64,000 nucleotides of DNA from Herbiconiux daphne (GCF_024979295.1 NZ_JANLCJ010000001.1:496001-560000); one strand, 5' to 3'. Numbered from the stretch's first letter, positions 1-10,890 are shown. The notes: generated by a model not told the origin, from the sequence alone. Program-made: numbers and translations.

Positions 1-1
1 G

Positions 2-856
2 GCTCCGGTGAGTGAGGTGCTCGCCCTGCTGATGGAGAAGAGCGCCTACGTCACCACGCTGCGCGCCAGTCGTGACCCGCAAGACGAAGCGCGCGCCGAG
101 AACGTCGAAGAGCTTCTGGCGGTGACGAAGGAGTTCAACCGCAACAACCCCGACGGCACGCTGCTCGACTTCTTGACCGAGGTGTCGCTCGTGGCGGCGG
201 TCGACGACCTCGACGACAGCAGCGGCACCGTGTCGCTGATGACGCTGCACACGGCGAAAGGCCTGGAATACGACGCCGTGTTCTTGACCGGTGTCGAAGA
301 AGACCTGCTGCCGCACCGGATGTCGGCCGGTGAGCCCGGTGGGCCGGCCGAGGAGCGCCGGCTCTTCTACGTCGGCATCACCCGTGCCCGCAAGCGCCTC
401 TTTCTCTCGCTGGCCATGACGCGCGCACAGTTCGGTGAGACGGCCGTCGCCATGCCGAGCCGGTATCTGCAGGAGATTCCGGCCGAACTGGTGGAGTGGA
501 TCCAGTCGCCCGGCATGGCCACCTCGCGGGGTGGCACCGAGCCCCGGGCGCTGAACGCCTCTCGCGGGCGATCGTCGTATGGCGGCGGATCGCGCTGGGG
601 CAGCGACTCGGGCTACGGCATTCCCCCGGCACCCCCGAAGCCGAAGACGGAGTGGGCGAACCGCGTCACCGGCCAGGTGCGCGACAACGGCGACCTCGAG
701 CTCGTGCCGGGCGACCGCATCCGCCACACCGATTTCGGCGAGGGCCGGGTGAACCAGGTGACCGGCGTCGGGCCGAAGCGGGTTGCTCATGTGCAGTTCG
801 AGGCGGCCGGGCCGAAGAAGCTGCTGATCAAGATCGCTCCGATCGAGAAGATCTGA
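2..856 (+). CDS. pcrA: ATP-dependent DNA helicase PcrA/UvrD, C-terminal part
   Basis: This is the C-terminal 284 residues of a superfamily 1A 3'-5' DNA helicase used in repair and replication restart; the gene begins before the window. Visible are helicase motif V (TLHTAKGLEYDAVFL, then EEDLLPH) and motif VI (EERRLFYVGITRARKRLFL). A flexible Gly/Ser/Pro-rich linker leads to a C-terminal Tudor-like module (GDRIRHTDFGEGRV). This C-terminal module is usual in PcrA and absent from RecB-type enzymes. The gene converges with the next one on the other strand and their ends overlap by 29 bases. PcrA directly before sucCD is a familiar actinobacterial order. Confidence 0.93.
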   Translation, partial: APVSEVLALLMEKSAYVTTLRASRDPQDEARAENVEELLAVTKEFNRNNPDGTLLDFLTEVSLVAAVDDLDDSSGTVSLMTLHTAKGLEYDAVFLTGVEEDLLPHRMSAGEPGGPAEERRLFYVGITRARKRLFLSLAMTRAQFGETAVAMPSRYLQEIPAELVEWIQSPGMATSRGGTEPRALNASRGRSSYGGGSRWGSDSGYGIPPAPPKPKTEWANRVTGQVRDNGDLELVPGDRIRHTDFGEGRVNQVTGVGPKRVAHVQFEAAGPKKLLIKIAPIEKI

Positions 857-2855
857 CCGCGCGGTTCCCGTCGGGGCCTGACGCCGCTGCCGTGCGAGCG
901 ACGGCCACGAGGCCGACCACGGCCAGACCGATCACGATGAGGCCGACCGACAGGGCGACCGCGACAGCGCTCGGCTCGCCCGCCACGCCGGTGCGGGCGA
1001 GTGCTGTCACCGGCGGCGCGGGGGTCACCGGCACTGCGGGAGCGGTCGCCGGAGGCGTCGGCGGTGCCGTGGGCGTCGGCGTCGCAGGCGGCGCCGCGAA
1101 CTCCACCGACTCCGACGCGTGCACCCGGGTGTCGCTCACCGGCGGAACGAGTGGCCCCAGACCCGACGAACTCAGCCCGGGCCCTGCGGGCGACGCCGCG
1201 ACCGACGACGTCTCTCCACCATTCTCGTCGGGCGTCGCGGAACCGCTCGAGGCGTCCCCCGACGTGGTCTCGAAGACGAAGTAGTAGAAGCCCGGCTTCG
1301 TCACCGAGATGCACGGAGTGCGGTGGGTGCCGTCGGTGGCCACGCGCGTGGTGACCGCGCCGGCGACGGGGAACCCCTCCCAGCCGGCGGGCGTGCTCTC
1401 GGCTTCCGGTGCCACGCCCAAGGGGCCGATCAGCGTCGATCTCACGACGACGGGATCGATGCCCGACGGGAGCCCTGTGACCGTCAGGCTGTCGCTGATG
1501 CACGTCTTCTGCTTCACCTCGTTCGCCGAGGCCGTCGTCTCGATGCGCGGCTCCGCCGGCACGAGGGTGGTCTCCGTCGCCACTCCGAAAGGCGACGTCC
1601 AGCCGGTCAACCGGTCGCGACCGCGATCGACGGGGGTTCGCGCCGGATCGATCGAGTCGACCCACACGTAGTAACCCGGGGTCGGGACGACGCACGGCGG
1701 CGTCTCGTAGACACCTGGGCCCGTGTCGACCTCGACCTCCACGGAGCAGACCTCCGGGGCGTCGGCCGGCATGGAATCGGCCTCGACCGGAGGCGTGGAG
1801 AACGGGCCCAGCAGCCTGCTCTCGATCACCACCGGGATGAGTTCGAGGGTGCCGCCGGCGGCTCGGTAGACCCCCCACTCCTTTCCGGTCTTCGACTCCG
1901 GGTGCACGCCCAGGTGGAGGGTGTCGGTGAGCTCGTCTCCAGGACGGGCAGTCGTCGAGCTCGAGGTGGTCTGCACGAGCGGCCGGAACGGCAGAGCGGT
2001 GGGCCCCGCCGCGGCGGCGGAGGCCCGCACGTCGAGGGGGAAGGGCATGGTCACCAGCAGGTTCTGGGTGTCGCCGGTGTTTCGGCCCAGACGGAAGCCG
2101 GTGCCGAACGGCAGGTCGTGATAGGCGACCTCCACCGAGACGTGCTCGGTGGCGCCGACCTGGTCGGGATGGATGCGCGCCACGACGCCGTTCTTGATCA
2201 CCGCCGCCCGATTGCCGTCGTCGAAGGTGGCGCCCTGCAACGTCATGGTCGAACTGAACGTGCCGGGGTCGATGGAGGACGGGCCCGCGAGGTAGTCGGC
2301 GACGACTTGCGACACGACGGTGCCCGTGTCGCCGTCGAGGGTGAGCTCGGCCGTCGCCGACGCACCGCGCGACGCCCCGCCCGGGCCGTCGACGATGTGC
2401 AGCATGTGGTTCGCCGTCTGCAGCACGAGTGCGGCGTCGGCGTTGGCGCGCTGGGCGAAGTAGGCCTGGTCGTGGCCGGCTAGTCCCGTGATGGTCCACG
2501 TCGCCAGCTGAGCGGCGGCGGCCGTGAGGGCGTCGGCGGGGGAGCCCCAGTTGCGCGAGATGAAGGTGAGCCTGGCCGAGTCGTCGGGGGAGAACCATCC
2601 GGTGTCTCCGCCGTTGACGTAGTCGACGTCGGCCCCGGCGGGGGCATGCCGCGAGACGTCGATGCAGTAGCCGAAGTTGCCGTCGTCGAGCTCGTAGTTG
2701 CCGATCCAGGAGGCGTGGTCGGCGTTCCACAGCACTCCTTGCCCGTGCGCGAGGGCGCGCACGGCGAACGCGGTCGTGTGGCCGGCGCCGACGACGACGG
2801 AGAGTGTGACGAGTGTGAACAGGGCGGCGGTGAGGATGCGGAGGTGGCGGTTCAT
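828..2855 (-). CDS. Secreted, sortase-anchored surface protein with possible thioester-type N-terminal domain
   Basis: A 675-residue exported protein of unknown ligand. The chosen ATG starts a clear signal peptide (MNRHLRILTAALFTLVTLSV); an upstream in-frame ATG would put an Arg-rich stretch before it. The N-terminal third has the pattern GNYELDDGNFGYCID around Cys64, reminiscent of actinobacterial thioester-domain adhesins, followed by repeated beta-type modules, each with a paired cysteine and an aromatic motif near its end (PGYYVWVDS, PGFYYFVFE). A Pro/Thr/Ala-rich stalk leads to LARTG, a hydrophobic helix and a basic tail, which fits an LPxTG-like sortase signal. It is unlinked in function to its neighbours. 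The thioester assignment is tentative; surface anchoring is well supported. Confidence 0.72.
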   Translation of the reverse strand: MNRHLRILTAALFTLVTLSVVVGAGHTTAFAVRALAHGQGVLWNADHASWIGNYELDDGNFGYCIDVSRHAPAGADVDYVNGGDTGWFSPDDSARLTFISRNWGSPADALTAAAAQLATWTITGLAGHDQAYFAQRANADAALVLQTANHMLHIVDGPGGASRGASATAELTLDGDTGTVVSQVVADYLAGPSSIDPGTFSSTMTLQGATFDDGNRAAVIKNGVVARIHPDQVGATEHVSVEVAYHDLPFGTGFRLGRNTGDTQNLLVTMPFPLDVRASAAAAGPTALPFRPLVQTTSSSTTARPGDELTDTLHLGVHPESKTGKEWGVYRAAGGTLELIPVVIESRLLGPFSTPPVEADSMPADAPEVCSVEVEVDTGPGVYETPPCVVPTPGYYVWVDSIDPARTPVDRGRDRLTGWTSPFGVATETTLVPAEPRIETTASANEVKQKTCISDSLTVTGLPSGIDPVVVRSTLIGPLGVAPEAESTPAGWEGFPVAGAVTTRVATDGTHRTPCISVTKPGFYYFVFETTSGDASSGSATPDENGGETSSVAASPAGPGLSSSGLGPLVPPVSDTRVHASESVEFAAPPATPTPTAPPTPPATAPAVPVTPAPPVTALARTGVAGEPSAVAVALSVGLIVIGLAVVGLVAVARTAAASGPDGNRAVRSSRSERS

Positions 2856-3076
2856 GCCTTCAGGGTGTCGGGCCGGCCGGGGCCGTGGACCGAGTGGCTT
2901 CGATCTGTGGAGTCTGCGGCGCATCCGGGCATCGGGGGAGGACAAGACCCGTATCTCCGCGGGGGTAGAGTTCTTGGTGGTGTCCGGAGCGACGAAGGGG
3001 AGACCTTCTCTTCGTCGAGCCTTGAGTCATGTCCTCACCCCAGGACGACGAGAAGAATGCGGATTGGAAGACCAGC

Positions 3077-4246
3077 GTGGATCTATTCGAGTACCAAGCC
3101 CGAGACCTGTTCGAAAGCTATGGTGTGCCGGTGCTGCCGGGCATCGTCGCCGACACCCCTGACGAGGTCAGGGCGGCGGCCGAGAAGCTCGGCGGTGTGA
3201 CGGTCGTGAAGGCCCAGGTCAAGGTCGGCGGGCGTGGCAAGGCCGGTGGCGTGAAGGTCGCCAAAGACCCCGCCGCCGCCGAAGAGGCCGCGAAGGCGAT
3301 TCTCGGCCTCGACATCAAGGGCCACGTCGTCAAGCGCGTCATGGTGGCCGGCGGAGCGCGCATCGCGCAGGAGTTCTACTTCTCGGTGCTGCTCGACCGG
3401 GCCAACCGCTCCTACCTGTCGCTCACCAGCTACGAGGGCGGCATGGAGATCGAGCAGCTCGCCGTCGAGCGCCCGGAGGCCCTCGCCCGCATCGAAGTCG
3501 ACCCGATCAAGGGCATCGACCTCGACACGGCGAAGGCGATCGCGGTCGATGCCAAGTTCCCCGCCGAGCTGGTCGACAAGGTCGCACCGGTGTTCGTGAA
3601 GCTGTGGGACGTCTACAAGGGCGAAGACGCCACGCTCGTGGAGGTGAACCCCCTCGTGCTGACCGAGGAGGGCGACATCATCGCCCTCGACGGCAAGGTC
3701 TCGCTCGACGAGAACGCCGACTTCCGTCACCCGGGCCACGAGGCGCTCGAAGACGCCGAGGCGGCCGACCCGCTCGAGGCGAAGGCCAAGAAGCTCGGCC
3801 TCAACTACGTGAAGCTCGACGGCCAGGTCGGCGTGATCGGCAACGGCGCGGGGCTCGTGATGTCGACCCTCGACGTCGTCTCCTACGCCGGCGAGAAGCA
3901 CGACGGCGTGAAGCCGGCCAACTTCCTCGACATCGGCGGCGGAGCATCCGCCCAGGTGATGGCGAACGGGCTCGACGTGATTCTCGGCGACCCGCAGGTG
4001 AAGAGCGTGTTCGTGAACGTCTTCGGCGGCATCACCGCGTGCGACGCGGTCGCCAACGGCATCGTGGGCGCCCTCGAGGTGCTCGGCGACACCGCCAGCA
4101 AGCCGCTCGTGGTGCGCCTCGACGGCAACAAGGTCGAGGAGGGCCGGCGCATCCTCGAAGAGGCGGCGCATCCGCTCGTGACCCTGGCCCTCACCATGGA
4201 CGAGGGTGCCGACAAGGCCGCCGAGCTCGCTGCCGCGGCGAAGTAA
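3077..4246 (+). CDS. sucC: Succinyl-CoA ligase (ADP-forming) subunit beta
   Basis: The beta subunit of succinyl-CoA synthetase, which makes succinate and ATP from succinyl-CoA in the TCA cycle. The GTG start gives [16 protein letters not shown], the normal beginning of SucC, with GGAAG six bases upstream; a longer in-frame ATG start adds 16 unrelated residues. The 389-residue length is typical. The ATP-grasp fold is visible with [16 protein letters not shown] near residues 45-60 and the CoA-ligase domain with NFLDIGGGA and [10 protein letters not shown]. It is followed 16 bases later by sucD, so the two form an operon. A TAGAGT box at 2966-2971 may be the promoter, leaving a leader of about 100 bases. 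Confidence 0.96.
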   Translation: MDLFEYQARDLFESYGVPVLPGIVADTPDEVRAAAEKLGGVTVVKAQVKVGGRGKAGGVKVAKDPAAAEEAAKAILGLDIKGHVVKRVMVAGGARIAQEFYFSVLLDRANRSYLSLTSYEGGMEIEQLAVERPEALARIEVDPIKGIDLDTAKAIAVDAKFPAELVDKVAPVFVKLWDVYKGEDATLVEVNPLVLTEEGDIIALDGKVSLDENADFRHPGHEALEDAEAADPLEAKAKKLGLNYVKLDGQVGVIGNGAGLVMSTLDVVSYAGEKHDGVKPANFLDIGGGASAQVMANGLDVILGDPQVKSVFVNVFGGITACDAVANGIVGALEVLGDTASKPLVVRLDGNKVEEGRRILEEAAHPLVTLALTMDEGADKAAELAAAAK

Positions 4247-4262
4247 GTAAGGACGAGAGAGC

Positions 4263-5165
4263 ATGTCGATTTTTCTGAACAAGGATTCCAAGGTCATCGT
4301 CCAGGGCATCACCGGCGGCGAGGGCACCAAGCACACGGCGCTCATGCTGAAGGCGGGCACGCAGGTCGTGGGCGGCGTCAACGCCCGCAAGGCCGGCACC
4401 ACCGTCTCGCACACCGCCGCCGACGGCAGCACCGTCGAGCTGCCCGTGTTCGGCACCGTGAAGGAGGCCATCGAGGCCACCGGCGCCGACGTGTCGATCG
4501 CGTTCGTGCCCCCCGCGTTCTCGAAAGACGCGATCATCGAGGCCATCGACGCCGAGATCCCGCTCCTCGTCGTGATCACCGAGGGCATCCCCGTGCAGGA
4601 CTCGGCCGAGGCCTGGGCCTACGCCAAGGAGAAGGGCAACCAGACCCGCATCATCGGGCCGAACTGCCCCGGCATCATCACGCCGGGCGAGTCGCTCGTG
4701 GGCATCACGCCGGCGAACATCACCGGCAAGGGCCCGATCGGCCTGGTGTCGAAGTCGGGCACGCTGACCTACCAGATGATGTACGAGCTGCGCGACCTCG
4801 GCTTCTCGACCGCCATCGGCATCGGCGGCGACCCGATCATCGGCACCACCCACATCGACGCGCTCGCCGCCTTCGAGGCCGACCCCGAGACCAAGGCGAT
4901 CGTCATGATCGGCGAGATCGGCGGCGACGCCGAGGAGCGCGCGGCCGACTTCATCAAGGCCAACGTCACGAAGCCGGTCGTCGGCTACGTGGCCGGGTTC
5001 ACTGCTCCCGAAGGCAAGACCATGGGCCACGCGGGCGCCATCGTCTCGGGCTCGGCCGGCACCGCTCAGGCCAAGAAGGAGGCCCTCGAGGCCGCCGGCG
5101 TGCGCGTCGGCAAGACCCCGAGCGAGACCGCGGCCCTGCTGCGCGAGGTCTACGCCGCCCTGTAG
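4263..5165 (+). CDS. sucD: Succinyl-CoA ligase (ADP-forming) subunit alpha
   Basis: The alpha subunit of succinyl-CoA synthetase, carrying the CoA-binding Rossmann domain and the phosphorylated histidine. It is 300 residues long and starts with [21 protein letters not shown]. The phosphohistidine site is visible in [16 protein letters not shown] near residue 250, and the CoA-binding segment in [13 protein letters not shown] purine-rich stretch (AAGGACGAGAGAGC) precedes the ATG. Transcription probably ends at the hairpin just downstream. Confidence 0.97.
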   Translation: MSIFLNKDSKVIVQGITGGEGTKHTALMLKAGTQVVGGVNARKAGTTVSHTAADGSTVELPVFGTVKEAIEATGADVSIAFVPPAFSKDAIIEAIDAEIPLLVVITEGIPVQDSAEAWAYAKEKGNQTRIIGPNCPGIITPGESLVGITPANITGKGPIGLVSKSGTLTYQMMYELRDLGFSTAIGIGGDPIIGTTHIDALAAFEADPETKAIVMIGEIGGDAEERAADFIKANVTKPVVGYVAGFTAPEGKTMGHAGAIVSGSAGTAQAKKEALEAAGVRVGKTPSETAALLREVYAAL

Positions 5166-5183
5166 CCCGGAGTTCGACGAGAC

Positions 5184-5215
5184 AGGCCCGTGCCGGTTCG
5201 CCGGCGCGGGCCTTT
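5184..5215 (+). terminator. Rho-independent terminator after sucCD
   Basis: A 13-base-pair stem (AGGCCCGTGCCGG with CCGGCGCGGGCCT, one G-T pair) closes on a stable TTCG tetraloop and is followed by TTTCT. It lies 18 bases after the sucD stop. Confidence 0.85.
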
Positions 5216-5276
5216 CTCGTCGCCGCGAGCGTGCCGTCGGGGCATGGGTGGGGGCGGCGGGTAGGCTCGGCCACGC

Positions 5277-6554
5277 ATGAATCGCCCAGTCACCGCCCTG
5301 CTCTCCGCCCTCGACGCGGTGATCGTCGTCGCGATCGGCGTCGGCATCCCGCTCATCCCGCTCACCATCCTCTGGGCCGCCCAGTTCGACCTCGCGATCG
5401 ACTGGCTCGCCTTCTGGCGGGCGGCCGGCGACCTGTGGTTGCTCGGCAACGGCGTCGACCTGCTGCTCACGCTCGATCCCGACCTCGCGCTGCGGCTCGG
5501 CATCGACGGCGCCCAGCTGCCGTTCGAAGTCGGCCTCGCCCCTCTCGGCTTCGCCGTCATCACGGTGCTGCTCGGCGTGCGATCGGGCCGTCGACTCACC
5601 GCGACGCCCTATCCGATCACCGGGGCCGTCGTCGGGGTCGTGGCGTTCGCCGCCCTCGCACTGCTCGTCTGCGTGAGCGCCCGCGACCTGGCCGCGCTGC
5701 CCTCGATCGGGCAGAGCATCGTGTTCCCGGCTCTCGTCTACGCGGCCGGGCTCGCCATCGGCTACGCCTGGGCCACCCGGCGGGTGCCGTCGCTCGAACT
5801 CGGCGAGGCCTCGGGGCTGCGCAGACGCCTCGGCGGGCGCGTCGCGGCCATCGACCCCAGCGACCGCGGCCTCGTGCGCCTGATGCTCCGCGCCGGCGCG
5901 ATCAGCGCCGCCGGCGTGGTGGGTATCTCGGCGATCGCGATGGCCCTCATCCTCGTGGTGAACTTCGCCTCGATCGTCGCCCTCTACGAGAGCCTGCAGG
6001 CCGGGCTCGTGGGCGGCATCTCGCTCACCGTCGCCCAACTGGCCGTGCTGCCCAACCTCATCGTCTGGACCGCGAGCTGGTTCGTCGGCCCCGGCTTCGC
6101 CATCGGCACCGGATCGGCCGTCTCGCCGCTCGGCACCCAGCTCGGACTCGTGCCGTCGTTGCCGGTGCTCGGCGCCCTGCCCAACGGCACGCCGGCCCTC
6201 GGCTTCGTCGGACTCCTCGTGCCGATCGCGGTCGGGTACTTCACCGCGGCGATTCTGCGGCCGGGCTACCTCGCCGCCGTGCGAGGCCGCCGCGGCCGCG
6301 GCATCCGACTGGCCCTCACCGCGGTCGGCTCCGGGGTCGTGGGCGCGAGCATCCTGGCCCTCCTCGCCCTGTGGTCGGGTGGCGCGGCGGGGCCCGGCCG
6401 GCTTGCGGATGTCGGGCCGAACGCGGGCGCCGTGTGGCTCTGGGCCTTCGTCGAACTCACCCTCTCGGTGCTGCTCGGGTTGATCGCCGGAGCCTCGCGC
6501 CGCGAGCCCGCCGATGCCCGCACGGGAGGCCCTGGCACGCCCGATACACTGTGA
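5277..6554 (+). CDS. perM: Polytopic membrane protein of the PerM/DUF6350 type
   Basis: A 425-residue membrane protein with about nine to ten hydrophobic helices and short loops. Its place between sucD and purN matches the mycobacterial perM gene (Rv0955), whose product is linked to cell division and persistence, and the N-terminus (VVIAIG-type helix, then [19 protein letters not shown]) fits that family. A TAGGCT box ends nine bases before the ATG with no Shine-Dalgarno sequence, so the message may be leaderless. Its stop codon overlaps the purN start. The name rests on position and membrane topology rather than on a catalytic motif. Confidence 0.8.
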   Translation: MNRPVTALLSALDAVIVVAIGVGIPLIPLTILWAAQFDLAIDWLAFWRAAGDLWLLGNGVDLLLTLDPDLALRLGIDGAQLPFEVGLAPLGFAVITVLLGVRSGRRLTATPYPITGAVVGVVAFAALALLVCVSARDLAALPSIGQSIVFPALVYAAGLAIGYAWATRRVPSLELGEASGLRRRLGGRVAAIDPSDRGLVRLMLRAGAISAAGVVGISAIAMALILVVNFASIVALYESLQAGLVGGISLTVAQLAVLPNLIVWTASWFVGPGFAIGTGSAVSPLGTQLGLVPSLPVLGALPNGTPALGFVGLLVPIAVGYFTAAILRPGYLAAVRGRRGRGIRLALTAVGSGVVGASILALLALWSGGAAGPGRLADVGPNAGAVWLWAFVELTLSVLLGLIAGASRREPADARTGGPGTPDTL

Positions 6555-7150
6555 TCGTGCTCTCTCTCCTGGTTCTGATCTCAGGGGGAGGCTCCAATCT
6601 GCGGGCGCTCCTCGAGGCGTCGAGCGACGCCGACTACCCGGCCCGGGTCATCGCGGTCGGCTCCGACACCGACGCCGACGGCCTCGCCCATGCCGAGGCA
6701 TTCGACATCCCGACGTTCACCGTCGTGCCGACCTCCTTCGCGTCGCGCGAGGCGTGGGGCGCCGAACTGCTGGAGCAGATCGAACGCTGGTCGCCCGACC
6801 TCGTGGTGTGCGCCGGGTTCATGCGCATCCTGCCTCCGGCGGTGGTGTCGGCGCTCGCACCCCGCATCATCAACACCCACCCCGCCCTGCTGCCCGCGTT
6901 CCCCGGCGCGCACGCGGTTCGCGACGCGCTCGCCGCGGGCGTCGACACGACGGGGGTGACCGTGCACGTCATCGACGAGGGCGTCGACACCGGGCCGGTC
7001 ATCGTGCAGCGGGCCGTGCCGGTCTACCCGGGCGACACCGAGCACGAGCTGCACGAACGCATCAAGACCGTCGAACGCGAGCTGCTGGTGCAGGCCGTGC
7101 TCGACATCGCCAACGGAGAAGTCGATCTCAAGGAGATAGCAGCACGATGA
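6551..7150 (+). CDS. purN: Phosphoribosylglycinamide formyltransferase
   Basis: Transfers the formyl group from 10-formyl-THF to GAR in step three of purine synthesis. The protein is about 199 residues and shows the start motif [15 protein letters not shown], the catalytic segment [12 protein letters not shown] followed by [16 protein letters not shown] (Asn and His of the active site), and [14 protein letters not shown] with the catalytic Asp. The GTG at 6551 overlaps the perM stop (GTGA). A second GTG at 6557 lies six bases after TACACT and could be a leaderless start from an internal promoter. It overlaps purH by ATGA. Confidence 0.95.
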   Translation: MIVLSLLVLISGGGSNLRALLEASSDADYPARVIAVGSDTDADGLAHAEAFDIPTFTVVPTSFASREAWGAELLEQIERWSPDLVVCAGFMRILPPAVVSALAPRIINTHPALLPAFPGAHAVRDALAAGVDTTGVTVHVIDEGVDTGPVIVQRAVPVYPGDTEHELHERIKTVERELLVQAVLDIANGEVDLKEIAAR

Positions 7151-8784
7151 GTGGCCCCCAGCACGACCCGAGCCTCTACACCCACCGCGACACCGTGCCG
7201 GTCACCCGGGCGCTGATCTCGGTCAGCGACAAGACGGGTCTCGTGCCGTTCGTGCAGGCGCTCGCCGCGGCCGGCGTCGAGATCGTGTCGACCGGCTCCA
7301 CCGCCAAGACCATCGCCGAGGCCGGTGTCGAGGTCACCGAGGTGTCGAGCGTCACCGGGTTCCCCGAGTCGCTCGACGGCCGCGTGAAGACGCTGCACCC
7401 GGGCGTGCACGCCGGCATCCTGGCCGACCTGAGGCTCGAGTCGCACCGTCATCAGCTCGAGCAGCTCGGCATCCGCGGGTTCGATCTCGTGGTGGTGAAC
7501 CTCTACCCGTTCCGGGAGACGGTCGCCTCGGGCGCGGCATCCGACGCCGTCATCGAGCAGATCGACATCGGAGGCCCCGCCCTCGTGCGCGCCTCGGCCA
7601 AGAACTTCGCCAACGTCGCCATCGTGGTGTCGCCCGACCGCTACACCGACATCGAGGCCGCGCTCGCCGCCGGCGGCACGGCGCTCGACGTGCGGCGCCG
7701 GCTGGCCGCCGAGGCGTTCGCGCACACGGCCTCCTACGACACCGCCGTCGCCGCCTGGTTCGCCGAGCAGCTCGCCTCCGGTGATGCCGCGACCATCGCC
7801 GACGGCGGGGTGACGGATGCCGCGGCCGGCTTCCCGACCAGCCTGCACGTCGACGCAGACCGCGCCGCGACCCTGCGCTACGGCGAGAACTCGCACCAGC
7901 AGGCCGCCATCTACACCCGCACCGACGGCCGGGGCATCGCCCAGGCGATCCAGCTGCACGGCAAGGAGATGTCGTACAACAACTACGTCGACGCCGATGC
8001 GGCGGTTCGCGCCGCCTTCGACTTCGCCGAGCCCGCCGTCGCCATCATCAAGCACGCGAACCCGTGCGGTATCGCGGTGGCCGACCCGGATGCCGCCGAC
8101 GCCATCGCCTCCGCCCACGCGAAAGCGCACGCCTGCGACCCGGTGTCGGCCTACGGCGGCGTGATCGCGGCCAACCGCACCGTCACCATCGCGATGGCCG
8201 AGACGGTGAAGGACATCTTCACCGAGGTGCTCGTGGCGCCCGCCTTCGACGACGACGCCCTCGAGCTGCTGCAGACGAAGAAGAACCTGCGCCTGCTCAC
8301 CCTGCCGGAGGGCTACGCCCGCGAGGGCGTGGAGCTGCGCCAGATCAGCGGCGGTTTCCTCGCCCAGTCGCCCGACACGTTCGACGGTCTCGACCGCTCG
8401 GCCTGGACCCTGGTGTCGGGCGAGGCGGCCGACGAGGCGACGCTCGACGACCTCGAGTTCGCATGGAAGGCGTGCCGCTCGGTGAAGTCCAACGCCATCC
8501 TGCTCGCCCACGACGGCGCCTCGGTGGGCGTCGGCATGGGCCAGGTCAACCGGGTTGATTCATGCCACCTGGCGGTGACGCGCGCGGGCGACCGGGCGGC
8601 CGGGTCGGTGGCGGCATCCGACGCGTTCTTCCCGTTCGCCGACGGTCTCGAGGTGCTGCTCGACGCGGGAGTCGCGGCGGTGGTGCAGCCCGGCGGATCG
8701 GTGCGCGACGCCGAGGTGATCGAGGCTGCTCAGAAGGCGGGCGTCACCATGTACTTCACCGGGGAACGGCACTTCTTCCACTGA
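7147..8784 (+). CDS. purH: Bifunctional AICAR transformylase / IMP cyclohydrolase
   Basis: Catalyses the last two steps of IMP synthesis. The 545-residue protein has the MGS-like cyclohydrolase domain first ([52 protein letters not shown]) and the transformylase domain after it ([21 protein letters not shown] with the catalytic Lys-His, [21 protein letters not shown]). The ATG overlaps the purN stop, so perM-purN-purH are probably translated from one message. A weak inverted repeat (CCGGCG/CGCCGG at 8797-8819) follows the stop. Confidence 0.97.
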   Translation: MSGPQHDPSLYTHRDTVPVTRALISVSDKTGLVPFVQALAAAGVEIVSTGSTAKTIAEAGVEVTEVSSVTGFPESLDGRVKTLHPGVHAGILADLRLESHRHQLEQLGIRGFDLVVVNLYPFRETVASGAASDAVIEQIDIGGPALVRASAKNFANVAIVVSPDRYTDIEAALAAGGTALDVRRRLAAEAFAHTASYDTAVAAWFAEQLASGDAATIADGGVTDAAAGFPTSLHVDADRAATLRYGENSHQQAAIYTRTDGRGIAQAIQLHGKEMSYNNYVDADAAVRAAFDFAEPAVAIIKHANPCGIAVADPDAADAIASAHAKAHACDPVSAYGGVIAANRTVTIAMAETVKDIFTEVLVAPAFDDDALELLQTKKNLRLLTLPEGYAREGVELRQISGGFLAQSPDTFDGLDRSAWTLVSGEAADEATLDDLEFAWKACRSVKSNAILLAHDGASVGVGMGQVNRVDSCHLAVTRAGDRAAGSVAASDAFFPFADGLEVLLDAGVAAVVQPGGSVRDAEVIEAAQKAGVTMYFTGERHFFH

Positions 8785-8852
8785 GTTCGTTCCGAGCCGG
8801 CGTTCACCTCGCTCGCCGGAATCGTTCAGACAGCATCCCCTAAGGTCAAATC

Positions 8853-9750
8853 ATGTCTTCATTCCGGCTTCGATCGCTCGTCGCGTCGATCGCCGCGGGC
8901 GCCACGGTGGGGGCCGTGGCCTACTCGGTCAGCATGCTCGCCGCTTTTCTCGGGCAGGGACAGAACCCGCAGATCTTTCCGAGCGCCAACGACTTCTACA
9001 TCTGGTCGGCGCTGTTCCTGTTCGTGTTCGCGTCGGTCTTCGGTCTCGTCGGCGCCTACCGGCGCTGGTACACCGCGCTCATCGCGGGCCTCGTCGGCGG
9101 CGTGGTCGCGGCGGTCGTGGGCCTCGGCGTCGCGCAGCTGACCCTCGGCGCCCCGCTCACGGGCGACCTGATCGTGGTGCTGCTGCAGAGCCTCGTGGGT
9201 CTCGAGCTGCTGTTCGTGCTCGCCGCCACGGTCACCTCGGTCACGCTGGCGCGGCGCATCCACGCCGCCATCGTGATCGACGAGCAAGAAGAGGTGCTGC
9301 GCAAGAAGTACGTGCTCGTGAGGCGCCCGGCGGCCACGCTCGAAGACGGTCTGGTCACGCACATCGACCGCTCCGACGTCGACCTCGAGCTGGCCGAGGA
9401 GCAGTGGGAGACGTATGTCGCCGCCCTCACCGGCGCCGGCTGGGACCCGGTCGAGGTGCCCACAGCCGACGACCTGCCCGACTCGGTCTTCGTCGAAGAC
9501 GCGGTCGTGATGTTCGGCGCACTCGCGGTGATCGGCAGCCCCGGCGCCGACGAGCGGATCGACGAGATCCCGGCTGTGGAGGACAGCGTCGAGTCGCTCG
9601 GCCTCGAGACCGTGCGCATCCAGCGGCCCGGAACCCTCGACGGCGGCGACGTGCTCAAGATCGGGTCGACCGTCTACGTCGGCCGCGGCGGGCGCACGAA
9701 CTCCGACGGCATCCGGCAGCTGCGCAAGATCCTCGCGCCCCGCGGCTACC
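8853..9750 (+). pseudogene. Truncated membrane-anchored dimethylarginine dimethylaminohydrolase (DDAH)
   Basis: The first 150 residues hold four hydrophobic helices. From about residue 152 the sequence follows the DDAH/dimethylargininase family: [61 protein letters not shown]. The match stops at APRGY, near base 9750, about 110 residues before the expected end, so the catalytic His and Cys of the family are missing. The frame runs on without homology into the ABC ATPase remnant and stops at 10394. A TAAGGT box six bases before the ATG suggests leaderless expression. Either a deletion removed the 3' half, or the junction is an assembly error. Confidence 0.72.
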
Positions 9751-10443
9751 GCCGATCGTCCGATTCTGCCGACCTTCGATCTCGACATCCCCGCGGGGCA
9801 GACGGTCGCGCTCGTCGGCTCGACCGGCGCGGGCAAGTCGACGCTCGCCAAACTCATCTCGCGCTTCTACGACCCGACCCAGGGCCGGGTGACGCTCGAC
9901 GGCATCGATCTGCGCGACCTGCACCCGAAAGACCTGCGGCGGGCCATCGTGATGGTCACCCAGGAGGCCTACCTGTTCTCGGGCACCGTGGCCGACAACA
10001 TCGCCATCGGCAAGCCGGAAGCGAGTCGCGACGAGATCATCGCCGCCGCTCGGGCGGTGGGGGCCGACGAGTTCATCCGCGCGCTGCCGAACGGCTACGA
10101 GACCGACGTCAACAAGCGCGGCGGTCGCGTGTCGGCCGGTCAGCGTCAGCTGATCTCGTTCGCGCGGGCGTTCCTCGCCGACCCGGCGGTGCTCATTCTC
10201 GACGAGGCGACCGCGTCACTCGACATCCCGAGCGAGCGGCTGGTGCAAGACGCCCTGCAGACCCTGCTGGCCGATCGCACCGCGGTGATCATCGCCCACC
10301 GGCTCTCGACGGTGTCGATCGCCGACCGGGTGCTGGTGATGGAGCACGGGCGCATCGTCGAAGACGGTTCGCCCGAGCAGCTCATCGCCGGTGAGGGGCG
10401 ATTCGCCCAGCTGCACGCCTCCTGGCGCGACTCGCTGGTCTGA
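9751..10443 (+). pseudogene. ABC exporter ATPase domain, 5'-truncated remnant
   Basis: Only the nucleotide-binding domain of a fused-type ABC exporter remains. It starts abruptly at [19 protein letters not shown] in a different frame from the gene before it. Walker A (GSTGAGKS), Q-loop ([19 protein letters not shown]), signature (VSAGQRQL), Walker B ([13 protein letters not shown]) and H-loop (IIAHRLSTV) are intact. The membrane domain, some 350 residues, is absent. The nearest usable start is the GTG at 9889, downstream of Walker A, so a working ATPase is unlikely. Confidence 0.75.
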
Positions 10444-10479
10444 GCCGGGCCTGACGCGACCGGGCGGTTGTGGTCAGGC

Positions 10480-10890
10480 TCAGGGCTTCCAGGCGAAGTA
10501 CTGCGAGCCGTACATGAACGAGATGTGCCAGCCGTCTTGGCAGGTGAGCGCCGACGTGTCGAGCGACTGCGGCCACCAGGTGTCGTCGAGCGCCGGGGTG
10601 CTGTCGGCCTGAGAGGCGTCGCACGGCGTGCCGATGGGCTCGGGTGCCGGGTCGCCGAACTGCATGATGGCCTCGCCGGTCTGGCTGTTCTCCTTGATGC
10701 GGATCATCGACGCGTCGTCGGGAACCCAACTCGGAATGGCGATCGTCGCATCCGGGCCCGTGGCATCGGCCGTGGTCGGGTAGAGCTGCGATTCGACGGG
10801 AGGAGTGATGGCGTTCGCGAGCGTGCATCCGGACAGCGTTGCGACGAGACCTGCCGCCGCGAGTCCGGCGAGAAGTGCGCGTCTTTTCAT
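10480..10890 (-). CDS. Small secreted lipoprotein, unknown function
   Basis: A 136-residue protein with a lipoprotein signal peptide ending in the lipobox LSGC (Cys22). The mature part is acidic, with PSWVPDDASMIRIKENSQTGEAI and two cysteines (GTPCDASQ, ALTCQDGWH) that could form a disulfide. I do not recognise a named domain. Its ATG overlaps the stop of the alkyltransferase-like gene by four bases, so the two are co-transcribed. Confidence 0.78.
   Translation of the reverse strand: MKRRALLAGLAAAGLVATLSGCTLANAITPPVESQLYPTTADATGPDATIAIPSWVPDDASMIRIKENSQTGEAIMQFGDPAPEPIGTPCDASQADSTPALDDTWWPQSLDTSALTCQDGWHISFMYGSQYFAWKP

Noticed and set aside
787..2730. Long minus-strand frame overlapping the surface-protein gene
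   Set aside because: It is extremely Arg-rich without signal peptide or domain, and is the shifted shadow of the surface-protein gene.
9889..10443. A complete stand-alone ABC ATPase gene starting at the GTG at 9889
   Set aside because: That start lies after Walker A, which is encoded in frame just upstream, so the reading would lack the ATP site. The piece is the tail of a larger exporter.
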